Positions 1-11,159 of a stretch of 64,000 nucleotides of DNA are shown here, in pieces; within the stretch, counting starts at the first letter, position 1; each line of letters begins with the position of its first letter. The stretch spans positions 73,799,865 through 73,863,864 of the forward strand of contig NC_065921.1 of the NCBI RefSeq assembly GCF_024586455.1, read 5' to 3'. A model generated the notes under the pieces. That model did no database searches. It had not been told where the DNA came from and saw nothing but the letters and a program-made list of their open reading frames with translations. The translations under genes and the position numbers were made by a program. The stretch comes from Bactrocera neohumeralis (taxonomy: Eukaryota > Arthropoda > Insecta > Diptera > Tephritidae).

Positions 1-372
1 TTTTAAATGCCTTGGCGGTCGGCTCCCAATGCTGAAGTAAGTAGGATCCTCATCGAGCAACGTCTCTAACTCACCGTCTTCGAAGGTTTTTGGTCTTCCC
101 TTCACGTGGACGGTATCGCAATCGCCGTCTTTGGAACGTCGAAGCCAACCACGGCTCGTTGTTTCATTTGGAGCAGCACCTCCGACAACTTTTTGACACG
201 GATCCTCATCGAGCAACGTCTCCAACTCACCGTCTTCGAAGGTTTTTGGTCTTCCTTCACGTGGACGGTATCGCAATCGCCGTCTTTGGAATCGTCGAAG
301 CCAACCACGGCTCGTTGTTTCATTTGGGGCTGCACCTCCGACAACTTTTTGGAGTTCGATTTCTTCAACTGA
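1..372 (-). pseudogene. mariner transposase N-terminal fragment, duplicated
   Basis: The minus strand reads NETTSRGWLRRFQ followed by GRPKTFEDGELETLLDED, which matches the second helix-turn-helix and linker of mariner transposases (family knowledge: '..RSGRPKxFEDxELxxLLDED'). The same stretch occurs twice in a row, so this is a rearranged relic and not a gene. No catalytic domain follows; the lower-coordinate end runs off the window, so more of the element could lie outside. Confidence 0.6.
44..355. repeat. two-copy tandem duplication, 156-bp unit
   Basis: The unit starting GGATCCTCATCGAGCAACG at 44 restarts at 200 with only a few differences (for example CTCTAAC versus CTCCAAC, and small indels). 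It lies entirely inside the mariner fragment and so duplicates transposase coding sequence. Confidence 0.9.
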
Positions 373-897
373 AAGAAGAAAGTCAACAGAAATGACGATC
401 ACCAACTGCTGGAGCCATCTATTGTCAAACAGCGCTAACTTCGAAATGCTACTCACTTGGTCTCAAAAGGTAGAGGTAAAATTACCGAAGCGCACACTTT
501 CTTTTAGCTATGGTTCGACAAGCTTAGGGTTAAGTCTCGGCTAATAGTGGAGTTGCTCACATCGAGTTGAAATTAATTTTTAGCTTTTCTGGGAAGTAGT
601 TTTGGGTATGGGGTATAAATTTGTGACTTATCGGTCTTCTCTTCTTCTATAAATGAATGAACTCAATACACATACATACATATGTACATACATGTTCTGT
701 ATCTAGACATACATAGATTTGCAGTTGTCAACGAATTACCTTTTGCCTTCTCTTTGGTTAAAACTTCTTCTATTAAATTTCATTGGAAAATTTATTTAAT
801 CCACAATGACAATAAATCAATTTTTAAGTATGATTTTTTTAAAATGTTTAAAATTTTTGTCTTTTTTTGGAATATACTCCGCATTTCAAAGTCATTC
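373..897. other. intergenic, no gene seen
   Basis: AT-rich unique-looking sequence. A long open frame through 682-1011 exists only because it reads across the tRNA-Arg gene. I see no domain or repeat here. Confidence 0.5.
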
Positions 898-970
898 GGT
901 CCTGTGGCGCAATGGATAACGCGTCTGACTACGGATCAGAAGATTCCAGGTTCGACTCCTGGCAGGATCG
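898..970 (+). tRNA. tRNA-Arg-ACG: tRNA-Arg (anticodon ACG)
   Basis: A 73-nt cloverleaf with acceptor GGTCCTG pairing to CAGGATC and discriminator G. The anticodon stem TCTGA/TCAGA closes the loop CTACGGA, giving ACG. The B box GGTTCGACTCC is intact. A T9 run at about 982-990 is a good Pol III terminator. It is identical to the copy at 3365. No intron. Confidence 0.97.
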
Positions 971-1061
971 CTTTAACAACTTTTTTTTTCATATATTTTG
1001 TGGTCAACTAATATCAGAATAATTTGCGAAATTTGCTAATAAAACAAAAATAAAAATATTG

Positions 1062-1078
1062 CGCCCCCGGGTGGGCTC

Positions 1079-1115
<37 letters not shown>

Positions 1116-1135
1116 GCCAATTGCGCCACGGAGGC
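1062..1135 (-). tRNA. tRNA-Asn-GTT: tRNA-Asn (anticodon GTT)
   Basis: On the minus strand the 74-nt cloverleaf has acceptor GCCTCCG paired to CGGGGGC (one U-G), the anticodon stem TTCGG/CCGAA around loop CTGTTAA, and a T arm with GGTTCGAGCC. Downstream on its strand there are several T runs that can terminate Pol III. It lies 91 bp from the tRNA-Arg gene and is convergent with it. Confidence 0.97.
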
Positions 1136-1964
1136 ATATTTCTATTACTGTCACTTAACACATTTAAGACGACAGCATATTCTACTATATCTCCGTTGAT
1201 TCTTAAGATGTTGTCTACATATGCATAATATTCTAGTTCAAGAATTTCAAGTAATTTTTGAAGTGTTGTATAAAAGGCAAATTATACTTTTACTCTAACA
1301 TAGCATTACAAGAATACAGAAATAAAAACAATAAACAAAATTAAAAAAAAAAATAAATATTTTAAATATTAGCATCTGATGAAGTGGGGCCTATACCGAG
1401 ACTCTTAGCCATCTGAAACCCAAAATTAACATTATTAATCCAGAAAGGTTAGAATAATTTTTTCACGAAATGCCCACTGCCTGAAAAAAACAACTTTTTT
1501 GAATGTTTCGTATTATTTAAAAATAATAAAATTTTAATTTGTTTCGTATTATTTAAAAATAGTAAAAATTAAATTTGGGAATATAGCTGGTGCCATTTGT
1601 AGGCAATGATATAAAGTAGGCACTTTAAAAATTTCAAGTTAATCGGTACAGTGTAACTTTGAAAAATATAGTTTCGAGAAAAACAAGTTAAAAGTTACTG
1701 TTCCGTCCGCATCAATTTGGATTCAGGGTCAGCAAAACATCTATGTATCCGAAAATAATTTGAAGTTTGAAAAATCTTCTTGAAGGAATTTAAGAAAATT
1801 TTTTTTTTTTTATTTCTAGCCTAGAATATCGCTTAAGCCAAATAATCTCATAAATTTCGGGCATTGCAATCAATTATAACAACTTTACTTTGAATTGGAG
1901 ATAACTTCAAAGAGGAAAAATCAATATGACTGTCAGTAACATCTGTGTGAAATATCACGTTCAT
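1136..1964. other. AT-rich intergenic with a short direct repeat
   Basis: No gene is recognisable. A roughly 34-bp direct repeat, core TTTCGTATTATTTAAAAATA, occurs twice back to back at about 1505-1575. Confidence 0.5.
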
Positions 1965-1967
1965 TCG

Positions 1968-2230
1968 TCAGGGTGAATGACAGGACTTGGCGATAGAATC
2001 TCCCATCACGAATCCCACACCGAATTTGCGCTCCTTTCCTTTATGCCCACTGTAGTAAATGCCACAATGACCTACTCGCCTCAGTGCTTGTTTCGTCCAT
2101 CGCACTTCTTGGACGTCGGTGGTGTCGGCCTTTACTCTTACGAGCACATCAACCAACTGGGCAGCGGCACCTCCCCAATTAAGAGACCGAACATTCCAGG
2201 TGCATGCCCTCTAATCGTAATCCTTAATCC
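1968..2230 (-). pseudogene. non-LTR retrotransposon endonuclease fragment (family A)
   Basis: The minus strand encodes TWNVRSLN, then a stop, then QLVDVLVRVKADTTDVQEVRW and CGIYYSGHKGKERKFGVGF. These are hallmarks of the APE-type endonuclease that opens ORF2 of a common insect non-LTR family often mis-annotated as 'craniofacial development protein 2-like' (TWNVRTL, QExRW with the catalytic Glu, YYSGH). Only the first third of the endonuclease remains, so it cannot be active. Confidence 0.8.
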
Positions 2231-2462
2231 GTTTGTAGTGTTTGTCATCAAAATGGGAGTCTCTCATCCGAGACTGTTCTCTACTTTTCATTGAAGGTGT
2301 CTTTTACATGGCGGATCCCAAACCCAGCCCACAACGTTGGAGAGGGATGATTCGCGTTCTCAAAAATAATTATATAAAGCACTGTTTTTCACTATTCGAC
2401 CGACAGTAGTTTCCTAAATAAGAAAGTATTTGACAATAAACGAGTACTATTTATCCAATTTA

Positions 2463-3125
2463 AGGGGGTATTCTGGTCTAGACGCATGAATTTTAGGCAT
2501 TTTTTAAACTAAGATAAAAAAAAATTAAAAACATTTTTACTATCCATTTTTTTATATGTTTTTTATTGTCATTTTAATAATACTCGTATAAAAAAAATTG
2601 CGAGAAAAAAAACCAAAATGAAATAGGGGCTTCAAAAAAAAACGGTGCGTTCTGGTTGACGTGATTTCAGCCCTTGTAGAGATCTAAAACACAAAAAACA
2701 AGAAGATTCTTCATTAGTACGGATGTCGTTATCGGGTTAACCCATTTTCAAAAAAAATAAATAAATAACAAAATGGCGTCGACTTGAAAAAAAATTTTTT
2801 TTTGACCCGATTTTTTCGACCTTTTCGAATTTTTAAAAATACTTCAAATCAAAATTTTTGGAAATCCAACGCAGAAACGATAGAGCATTGTATAAAGAAG
2901 ATATATACCAAATTTCAAAGGAATCGGTTCAGTAGAACTTGAGATATCATGTCAACCACCTCCAAAAAAGTTTCGAGAAAAACGCGTTTAAAGTTTAGGA
3001 GACAATTTAGTGATCACAAAATCGGCTGTAATTTTTCCAAGGTCATATTTTTGAAAGTCTAAACTTTCAAAATATGCAAAAACAAAAAATCGATTTTTTC
3101 AAAATCCTAGACCAGTATACCCCCT
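2463..3125. mobile_element. 663-bp MITE with TIRs and TA target duplication
   Basis: The left end AGGGGGTATTCTGGTCTAG is matched in inverted orientation at the right end (right end read on the minus strand: AGGGGGTATACTGGTCTAG), one mismatch in 19. Both ends are flanked by TA (2461-2462 and 3126-3127). The interior is AT-rich, contains no open frame, and carries no transposase. TA duplication points to the Tc1/mariner superfamily; the autonomous parent is not in the window. Confidence 0.88.
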
Positions 3126-3364
3126 TATACTATTTTGGCATAAATTTTTGCGACTGGATATTTTTCGTTTTAATATTGTACATTTAAAATTGACTCTCTT
3201 AATATTCGAAAACATGGCAATACTGTTCATAGTTTGAATGCATTTTGTGTTGCATAATTTTAGGGGTTGTTATAAAAATAAACTTGCTCTATTTGTTGTT
3301 GTTAATTATTTTACTCACATTTGATTGTAGTATAAATGACAGCTCTGCCAAAAACTTTAATGTG

Positions 3365-3437
3365 GGTCCTGTGGCGCAATGGATAACGCGTCTGACTACG
3401 GATCAGAAGATTCCAGGTTCGACTCCTGGCAGGATCG
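3365..3437 (+). tRNA. tRNA-Arg-ACG: tRNA-Arg (anticodon ACG), second copy
   Basis: Sequence identical over 73 nt to the gene at 898-970, but with unrelated flanks, so it is an old dispersed duplicate kept intact. An 8-T run follows at about 3450, consistent with Pol III termination. Confidence 0.97.
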
Positions 3438-4180
3438 CAGAACTTCTCATTTTTTTTAATTTTTATTTTAAATTTATTTTTTTTTTATTATAATTTTTAT
3501 TTATTTTAATTTTAAATTGATTTTATTTAATATTTATTTATTTTTATCAGTCAAAAGCACGTACATTTTTTAGAATACTTTTGATCACTTTGAAGGCGAC
3601 GACAAAATAAATATTGATGAATAATAAAATATTTTATGTTTTATGTGCAATTTGCTGGTGCTTTTTTCACACAATGTATGTGGTGTTATACCTTTGAAGT
3701 TCTATGGTTATTGTTCATATAATATGTACGAGTGTATTCGCTCTTTAGTTTAGAATACTATTATTGCTACAAACAGCTAGTAATGCAAATGAAACCGTTA
3801 ACGCACGTAAAATATAGTACCGTTTTATTTTCTAACAATTGCGTGGACATTTTACCGCAGCAAGTATTCATTAACATTCCAAAGGATGACGTGAGAAAAT
3901 CCACTGAGCTCTGAGATATTATAACTACTAGCAAAACGAAATCTTATGGGTGTTTTAGGGTGTAACTAGTTAGCGCCACAGCGAAAATTTAATTCTAAAT
4001 TTGACTTAAAAGATTTGGTTCTTATATTAATATGGTTTATATAACCTTGTATCTCTTTGAATCAAATTTCGAAACATCTTACTACTGATTATGAATTTTA
4101 CTGCGTAGCTTGTTCTTAATGCGAGAGAACGTAAGATAAATCCTTCATTAGGTTAGGCTAAACAAGCTAGGTTAGGCTAA
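3438..4180. other. AT-rich intergenic, nothing recognised
   Basis: Mostly AT-rich with T-rich runs after the tRNA. No domain, repeat or RNA gene recognised. Confidence 0.5.
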
Positions 4181-4183
4181 TCA

Positions 4184-4400
4184 GCGTCGCATAGACCAGT
4201 TTTGGTACTTTGCGTTACCAGCCGGAGCCTTTAGGATGCCTGTGCTTGACGCGAATTTCAACAAACTCTGTGGCCTCACTAAATATACCACTTTTAGTCT
4301 CTCTTATCGTCAGGCCACCAAATGCTTGAAGCGTTGCCTTGCCAATGTGTGAAAAGTGCACAAGTTATGCTCCCTTGTTTCCCTAGTTCCTTACCCTTGA
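4184..4400 (+). repeat. dispersed repeat, copy 1 (mate at 45,417)
   Basis: Starting CGCATAGACCAGTTTTGGT, this stretch matches 45,417-45,640 in the same orientation, including AGGATGCCTxxGCTTGACG and GAATTTCAACAxACTCTGTGG. At the second site it lies directly upstream of a family A RT relic, so it may be the 5' part of that element or a separate repeat next to it. Confidence 0.7.
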
Positions 4401-5560
4401 CATTTCCTGCAGTCTTTTCGAACTGTTAGCCCCATTTTGCTGATGTGAGCGTCCACCAGTGAATATTCCAATCAAGTTCCTACAATCCCTACAGTCGAGT
4501 GCCAGTAGAAACTTTGTATATTTCCAACCGTTTCACATATATCTTTAACAGTTTTGCATTCAGCTGGATACTTCCATCGTGTTTTGATATTCCTTATCAT
4601 GCTCCTGTCCAGATCGTTGTATAGCTAAAGCTTGGGTTTATCAATGTTGATTGTTTTCGGTTGACAGCCGTACACCACTCTTAGTAATTTCGTTCACGAT
4701 CTTCTTGAACTTGATGATTTTGTGACATGGCACCAATTACAGTTGAATTCTCTTCTTTTTGGCGATACTATCCATTGCCCCCTGCTTTCCAAAACACTTC
4801 TGGCTGATGTGCGAAACAATGAGCACTTGGAACCTTGATTGCTGTTTGGCTGACCAAGCAGATGTTGATTTAGGAACATATGCATTAGCGGCTAGATCCG
4901 CGGCCTTACCATGCCTAACTGGACATTATATCCGCGCATCAAATTCGTTCTTAATTTTCGAGCCATCCGCTCGAACTTAACTTTACGCCATTTATTTTTA
5001 TGTTTACTCTGAACCTTCTTTCCCAATTTAAGTGAAATCATGTGCTAACAGTCCACCGAGCAGTCGTCGTCCCAACGAATTTGCTGCGCAGTTTTCAGAG
5101 TAGAAATCTTTGGATTCAGATCTAGCACTAGTTCAAGAGTCGCCGTTGGAGTGGTTTTTAAAAATCCAGTTATGCACAGCGCAACGAATTCTTTCCATTG
5201 GCTTCCGGTATTCAGATTTCTCTAAGCTTGTATAGCTCACTACTGCACCAGTGTTTGAGAGAGGGAGAAAGCCCACAAATTGTGCCGAATTCATTGCTGT
5301 CTTTTTATACTCTTTCGTCCACATTGTGCTTTCAAAGCAATTTGCTGGACAAGACTTCCAAAATATTTGGTACGGTTCTAGAGAGAAAGTTGTATTCCAC
5401 TTATCAAAGCGAGACTCCACGTAGGAATATTGTATTTCTAGTGAAAAAAAACCGATCCATTTTATGCGGCTTCAACCGCAGATTCGCTAGCGATACTTAT
5501 TGGTCTTAATATACTACTCTGATACCTCTAAACTTTTTCTATAAGTCGAAAATTGATCGA
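4400..5560. other. unresolved intergenic sequence
   Basis: Moderate GC content and a few open frames under 100 codons on both strands (for example 5133-5420 minus), none with a recognisable domain. The texture is that of an old, decayed transposable element, but I cannot name it. Confidence 0.35.
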
Positions 5561-5589
5561 ATTCGGATGACGGCATATTCAGAGCCAGA

Positions 5590-5990
5590 ATTGTTATTTT
5601 TTATTTGTGAAGTCCTCTCTCGAGGAACAAAGACCACACTCTACAAGTCACTCATCATCCCCGTCCTGCTATATGTTGCAGAGACAATGACAGAGTCGAC
5701 GTTAGAAGTTTTTGAGAGAAAGTGCAGTCGATGGAATGATGAGCTATACGAGATATATGAGATATACGACGATATTGACATAGTTCAGGTAATTAATTAA
5801 GCGCCGGTGGAAGCAGTGAAAGAAGGAAACCTCAACTTCGTTGGAAGGGCCAAGTGGAAAAGAACCTGGCTACACATGGAATCTCCGATTGGCACCAAAC
5901 TGCGAAAAGGAAGAACGACTGGTGCGCTGTTGTAAACTCAGCTATATAAGCGGTGTCTACGCCATTAAAGAAGAATAAGATTTATGGAGT
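5590..5990 (+). pseudogene. family A non-LTR 3' end
   Basis: Reads RGTKTTLYKSLIIPVLLY, then DELYEIYEIYDDIDIVQ, then degraded WRRTGALL...VNSAI and the terminal GGTGTCTACGCCATTAAAGAAGAA. These correspond to the C-terminal part of the family A ORF2 and its 3' end, 5'-truncated as usual for non-LTR copies. Stops and frame changes are present. Confidence 0.75.
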
Positions 5991-5999
5991 CTATCATGA

Positions 6000-7150
6000 A
6001 AATGGTTTCAGTAAAATATTTACTGATACTGATACCAGCTCCCCCTGGTAATATATTCCCTTGAAAGCAGTAGGAAGCGTAGCCTTGGCTTTCTACCACT
6101 CGTAGCATCAGCTTGACACCAAAGGACACATCGAACTTAACGTCTCCAGCGCTGAAGGACACACGCAACAGCTTCCACACGCTCCCCACACAGAGCTCGT
6201 TTGAAAAATCACAATTAAATTGCAACAACGCTGTGGCAATTCGTCATGTCGCAGCAGTAAAAGTCAACAAATTAATTCCGTCTAAATATCCAGTGCTTTG
6301 GCCAATAAATACAGTTAGCTCGTTGACGTTGTGGCAGCAACAAGGAAGGAGACTGCATAAAATATGGGTATCGGTTATAAATTTGTTGTAATTTGCAGTT
6401 TGAATGACAATTGCTGAAAGCAGCAACAATGCTTTGCCGGCAAGTATTGCTTGCTACGGTCGCTTGCTGCAAGGGGCGCCAAAGTGGCATGAGTGTGCCA
6501 CCAGCAGCGGACCTCTATCAAGGCGAAATTGCTTGTCTAAGGTGATGGATGCGTGCAATGACGCCCACAATGGCGCGCGTTATCTCGCCGCGCATCTCTT
6601 TCTGGTCTTATTTACAACTTTATTGCGTGTTTTTTGGTTACTGCATGCCCCGCTACGGTCTTATGGTCGTCGGTCGTGGGTTAATGTAATGTCAGCAGTA
6701 AACAAGTCATTAAACATCTCACGCGCAATTTTCCCTTTTGAATATTTTCATTTATCTTCACTAAGTATACGCTTTTTATTCTTATCTATTGCTTTGCTTG
6801 TTCCTTTGCGATTTTTGCTCGACTGCATACGCTCGTGGGGGAAAGTTAGGTTATTGAAGAAAGAATCGCAAACTTCCCTTTGGCGCTTTAATGGCAAAGC
6901 AGTCGTATTAGTTATGAGTGAGTGCTTCCTTCCTTCCTTCCATTCTTGCATGCATACTTTACATTCGAAGTTATTAAATTTATTTATCCTGTTTTTCGAT
7001 TTTTCTACGATAATTCAGTTTGAGCTCGTTCCCTCTTTCGGTGCATGCATTACAAGCAATTAAATTATGGCATTCAATAACCTTTAGTCAAAGGTTAATT
7101 CAGTGACTTTTTGCGAGAAATTGCTTTGTTAAAGACAAAAATAAAAAAAG
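6000..7150. other. intergenic; one 219-codon open frame of doubtful meaning
   Basis: The plus-strand frame 6404-7063 is the longest in the non-genic part of this region. Its predicted peptide has hydrophobic stretches but no recognisable domain, no splice context and no obvious promoter. I do not call it a gene. The surrounding sequence is not repeat-like and could be conserved noncoding DNA. Confidence 0.4.
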
Positions 7151-7159
7151 AAAACACGT

Positions 7160-7375
7160 TTACTTCGTTTGCTTTCAAGCTATAATACCCTTGACAAACG
7201 CAAAAGTTTCCACGCAAGAACTTGATTATGATCGGTCAGTCCGTTATCGGCGGCTCCGAAAAATGACCAGATTCTAAGAAAGAAAAGACTGTCTGCAAAA
7301 TTTCAGATCGATAGCTCAAAACCTAAGAAGGCTAGTGAATTAGTACAGACAATAAGACGGACGTTATTCTTAGAT
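7160..7375 (+). repeat. dispersed repeat with GGTC-CGATATCGG-type core, copy 1
   Basis: Contains ATACCCTTGACAAACGCAAA, CTTGATTATGATCGGTCAGT, TATCGGCGGCTCCGAAAAATG, CAAAATTTCAGATCGATAGC and CAGACAATAAGACGGAC. The same word order occurs at 37,080-37,320, ending there in ATATACCCTGTTCAG. It is a type of repeat common in fly genomes (recollection); no coding sequence. Confidence 0.6.
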
Positions 7376-7384
7376 TATCGGCAC

Positions 7385-8340
7385 TACATAAATGGCTGCT
7401 AACATGGTGGCGGTACTGCTACGAAGTGCAGCCTATTTCATTTGGGTGCCTGGTCATAACAAAGCCGATGAACTAGCCAGATGGGTAACCTCAACCAGAG
7501 GATGGAGGACCCACAGACTAATCCTGGACATCCATTTGAGAATAGATAGTCAACATGAGGACAAAGACTTCCTCCTCTATTCCTAATACTGAGTGGACTT
7601 GGACGCTTTAGAAGCTATCTGTTCCGACTCCATCACGACCTTAGTCCGTACTGTTCGACGTGTACAGAGTGCATAGAAGACGCTCGTTTTCAAAACCCTC
7701 GTTTTTCATATGTAAGGGAAAAGTTAAAACTTCGCTTGCGATAGATTTTCGGTGAGGAATTTGACAGCACTCATGTGTCAGTCTTCTGGTAAATGGAAAG
7801 CTTAGGCGTCAGTCAGTCCGTATGATAAATGAGACTTAAAATCATCTCTCCCATGAAGTAATATGACTTGAGAGTAGGTTAGTCTTAGCGGATTAAGGTT
7901 CCGCGCTCCGGCTTTCGATGCTTCTTCCTACTATAAAAAGGTGTATACCCTTGCCTCGATAACATCGGAATAGGACCGAGTTGGATCTTCCTTGGCTTCT
8001 TAAGTACTAGCATTTGATCAATGTATCTCGCGTGTGCTTAACAGACGCTGTTCGACTACCCGTTCCTGTGCGACTGCAAGACCCTTTTAGCCTAAAGTTG
8101 ATTACAGGAGATCTTTTGAACTACCTGCTTTAAGCAAAGTTCATATTTCCGTTAGTTAGTAAGGGTTTTTACTCGACTCTGTCCAATAGGCACTCATATG
8201 GTAAGGCTAAAAATCTTGTCGGAAGCTGGTAGACAAAACTGTATGGAAGAGGGCGAGTTAGAAACATCCAGGCTCTTTCTCCTCCATTGTCCTGCGTTTG
8301 AAAGATAAAAAATGAATGATCTGATATATATGAGCTTTAG
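7385..8340 (+). pseudogene. family B non-LTR RNase H and C-terminal zinc motif fragments
   Basis: Shows FIWVPGHNKADELAR (end of an RNase H domain, internally deleted), then FRSYLFRLHHDLSPYCSTCTE (a CCHC-like C-terminal motif of the R1/I type at about 7595-7740) and another Cys motif CMEEGELETSRLFLLHCPAFE at about 8240-8310. Several frames and stops are used. Two different truncated copies may be spliced together here. Confidence 0.65.
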
Positions 8341-9035
8341 GTAACACAACTTACCGGCGTTCTAGGTTGTCCAAATGACATCCCAGTTAGGATCAACCCC
8401 TCAACCAAGTTTCGGGGAAAATCATGAATTGCATTTAGTTATTTCGCATCGTGATCTCTTTTTCATCTCCTCTCATATGCTGAAGAGTCCCGAAGGTACA
8501 CAAAATTTCCTAGAACCTAAGCTTAGATGTGTTATTTCGTTTTCTGCTAGCTCATCGGTACGATAAGATCACAGATGTCTCATCCTTAATCCCGCAACGC
8601 GGCACGATTGTCCATAGGATCTGTTGAGATGTTTTTACTTGGTTTCTTTTCAAACGACTGCTTTTAAACTTATCAAGTGGATGCAAGTAAGGAAAAGGGG
8701 AGAGTGAGAAGTTTACTAAATATCTTGCGATATACATATGTACTTAACCAGTAGGAAAACAGCGGAGCTCCTACTTGTACCTATTCTACGGATATTGAAA
8801 CGGAAATTCATTTCCTATCAAATGTATAAGCGGAAGGGAATTGTACTTCCTGTCCCGCTGTGGCCAGGCGTTCATCCGAGTCGTATCAAGAAATGGCTCG
8901 TTTCAAAATATAGCGAAGCTAAGGAAACCTTTACTAATCTAGAGCAAATAACAGTCAGTATTGCTGCACAGCTATCGGAGTGGATTTTCACCTTTGTGAT
9001 GTAAAGTACGGTCTGAAACAATCTCTGTTGCTTGT
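8341..9035. other. intergenic, nothing recognised
   Basis: No domain or repeat recognised on either strand. Open frames (for example 8738-9004 plus) are short and featureless. Confidence 0.4.
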
Positions 9036-9039
9036 TGTT

Positions 9040-10130
9040 GGTCTGTTGCTACTTTAATGGCCGTCAACTCAGTTTGAAAAATGAAATTCATGAACAGCTT
9101 CTAACTTAAATAACTCCTCCTCAATCATTTTCCGCAAGCTTTGACTCATTTTAGAACCATTTAACGTCCGTTTATAGGGCGGTGGGGTCTACGTGGTCAA
9201 ACCGGATCCAGATTTACTATACATTCGGTTAAGGACTGTGACGACGCTTTGCATATATTCGTCCGTAGCGGGCGCTTAGCTCCGAAACTTAATTTCTTTT
9301 TCGAAACTCGAAACAGAAACGGACACGGTGTCACGTTCAGTCAACAATTGAGGCTCTATATTCCACTTATGTATGTCTTTTGCGAATATATATCATGGGT
9401 ATTTTTTGTTTTAGATGTATGGTGGCAAGAAGAAATATTACCTGTATAATGCTCTGACCAAGTACTTCCGTTCCGTTATTTGTTTAAAAATGTGTTTTGC
9501 GAAAATTGGGGCCGTATGCCAGCAATAACGGCCCAAATATTCTCTTCAAGGCGTTGATGGTTTTGTCCTAATATACATAGCCAAGCGACTTCACATAACC
9601 CTAGAAAAAAATCGTCCACCCGGGTTAAACCGTACGATCTTCAAGGTCATGCCACGGGCTCACGACCAGAGATAATGCGCTCACCAAAAGTTGCTTCCAA
9701 CAAATTATTGCTTCGTTGGTATGCCATAAAACCAAAAGCCGTCACGTAGGAACCAAAGCCGGTCCACAGCCATATGTTCCAATTCAGACACAAAAGAGCC
9801 AAGGCTCTATGATAAAGAGTTCACCATTGAGTGTAACGTTAGGGCCAGATTTTTTAATAAATATGGATCAATGATGTCCTGTGCCTATAGAGCACATTAT
9901 AAAGTGACGTTTTGGGCATGTAACGGCGTCTCAAAGATGTCTAATGTCACTTCAAATGCGACAATTTTGTTTATAAACGTACCCCATCAACGAGAGTGAG
10001 CTTCATTGCTGATCAAATTCTCTTATGAAAATAGGGATCGTTAGCCATCCCGTTTGGGGCCCATTCACCGAACGTGTGACTCGCTTGATAGATGTATTTT
10101 TTAAGTGGGGAAACTCGAATTATTACGTTA
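9040..10130 (-). pseudogene. Tc1/mariner-superfamily transposase relic, copy A
   Basis: The minus strand keeps scraps of a DDE transposase, for example NDPYFHKRI followed by SAMKLTLVDG (degraded 'SDEAHF' region), and downstream word order matching copy B at 10.25-11.15 kb. Many stops. Assignment rests on partial similarity to copy B, so it is less secure. Confidence 0.45.
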
Positions 10131-10249
10131 AATCATACATATGCAATGGTAAACCAAACTACATATGTATAAGTTAAGTTAGAGGTGTTAAAAAGACCAA
10201 ATCTGAAGAAAGTATACAGGCAATGTAAAAGGCGATCCACTTCGCGGTT

Positions 10250-11155
10250 CTCTACTTTTTTAAAGCAAAAAAAAAAATATAAACTTTAAAATGAATGGGA
10301 AATTCTCGTTGAGTCTAATTTTCGATGGCTCGATCGAGCTTTTCAATTGGTAACAAACGAATGACACTCGTGATGTTTTGCTCCAAGGCCTGATTCAAAG
10401 CGGGATTGTCCGCATAGACTTTAGACTTTACATATCTCCACAGAAAAAATTCTAACGGTGTGATATCTATCACACGATCTTGGTGATCAATCGATTGGCC
10501 AAGAACGTGAAATTATCTGCGCACCGAAGTGTTCCCGCAATAAATCTATTGATTGATGCGATGTATGGGAAGTGGCGCAGTCTTGTTGAAACCAGATGGC
10601 GCCGAGATTACGAGCTTCAATTTCATTCATCAAAAAGTTGGTTATCACTGCTCGATAACGGTCGCTATTGACGGTTATGTTCTCACCGGCCGTGTTTTGA
10701 AGAAATATGGACCGATGATGAACACCATACCATTATTTTTTCTGCATGAAGATGCAACACTCTTCAGGTCACTTTTCGTCCGAAATGCGGCAGGTTTTCT
10801 TATTTACATACCTATTGAGCCAGAAATGGGCCTCATCGCTGAACAAACTTTGGCTCGTAAAAGTTGGATCTTTTTCGAACCTTAACCCATAAGGCGATGC
10901 AATGCCACTTGGGAAGGTCGAGCGTCTTTAGTTCTTGCACAAGCCGTATTTTGTACGCTTTCAATTTAGGATCTCGATGTAAAACGCGCCAAGTCGTTCC
11001 ATATGTCAGTCCGAGTTGCTGCGAACGACGCCGAAGCGTGTCTCCACTTTCAACAATTATAATGTCTGGACCCAGCACGTTCGTTTTCAGTGGAAATTTA
11101 ACTCCGGAATTTAAATTCTTCCCTTTCCAAATGCCAAGTGCGTTTCATTAAATCT
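10250..11155 (-). pseudogene. Tc1/mariner-superfamily transposase relic, copy B
   Basis: On the minus strand an N-terminal frame reads ESGDTLRRRSQQLGLTYGTTWRVLHRD with KAYKIRLVQELKTLDLPKWH, an HTH typical of multicopy arthropod IS630/Tc1-like transposases. Further on it reads VNSDRYRAVITNFL and GAIWFQQDCATSHTSHQSI, which is the second catalytic Asp motif (FQQDGATCHT in intact relatives). The first catalytic region is degraded and the 3' end is missing. Confidence 0.7.
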
Positions 11156-11159
11156 TTAA

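Noticed and set aside
682..1011. Open frame giving GPVAQWITRLTTDQKIPG
   Set aside because: It is simply the tRNA-Arg gene read as protein; the same peptide appears at 3245-3493 over the second tRNA-Arg copy.
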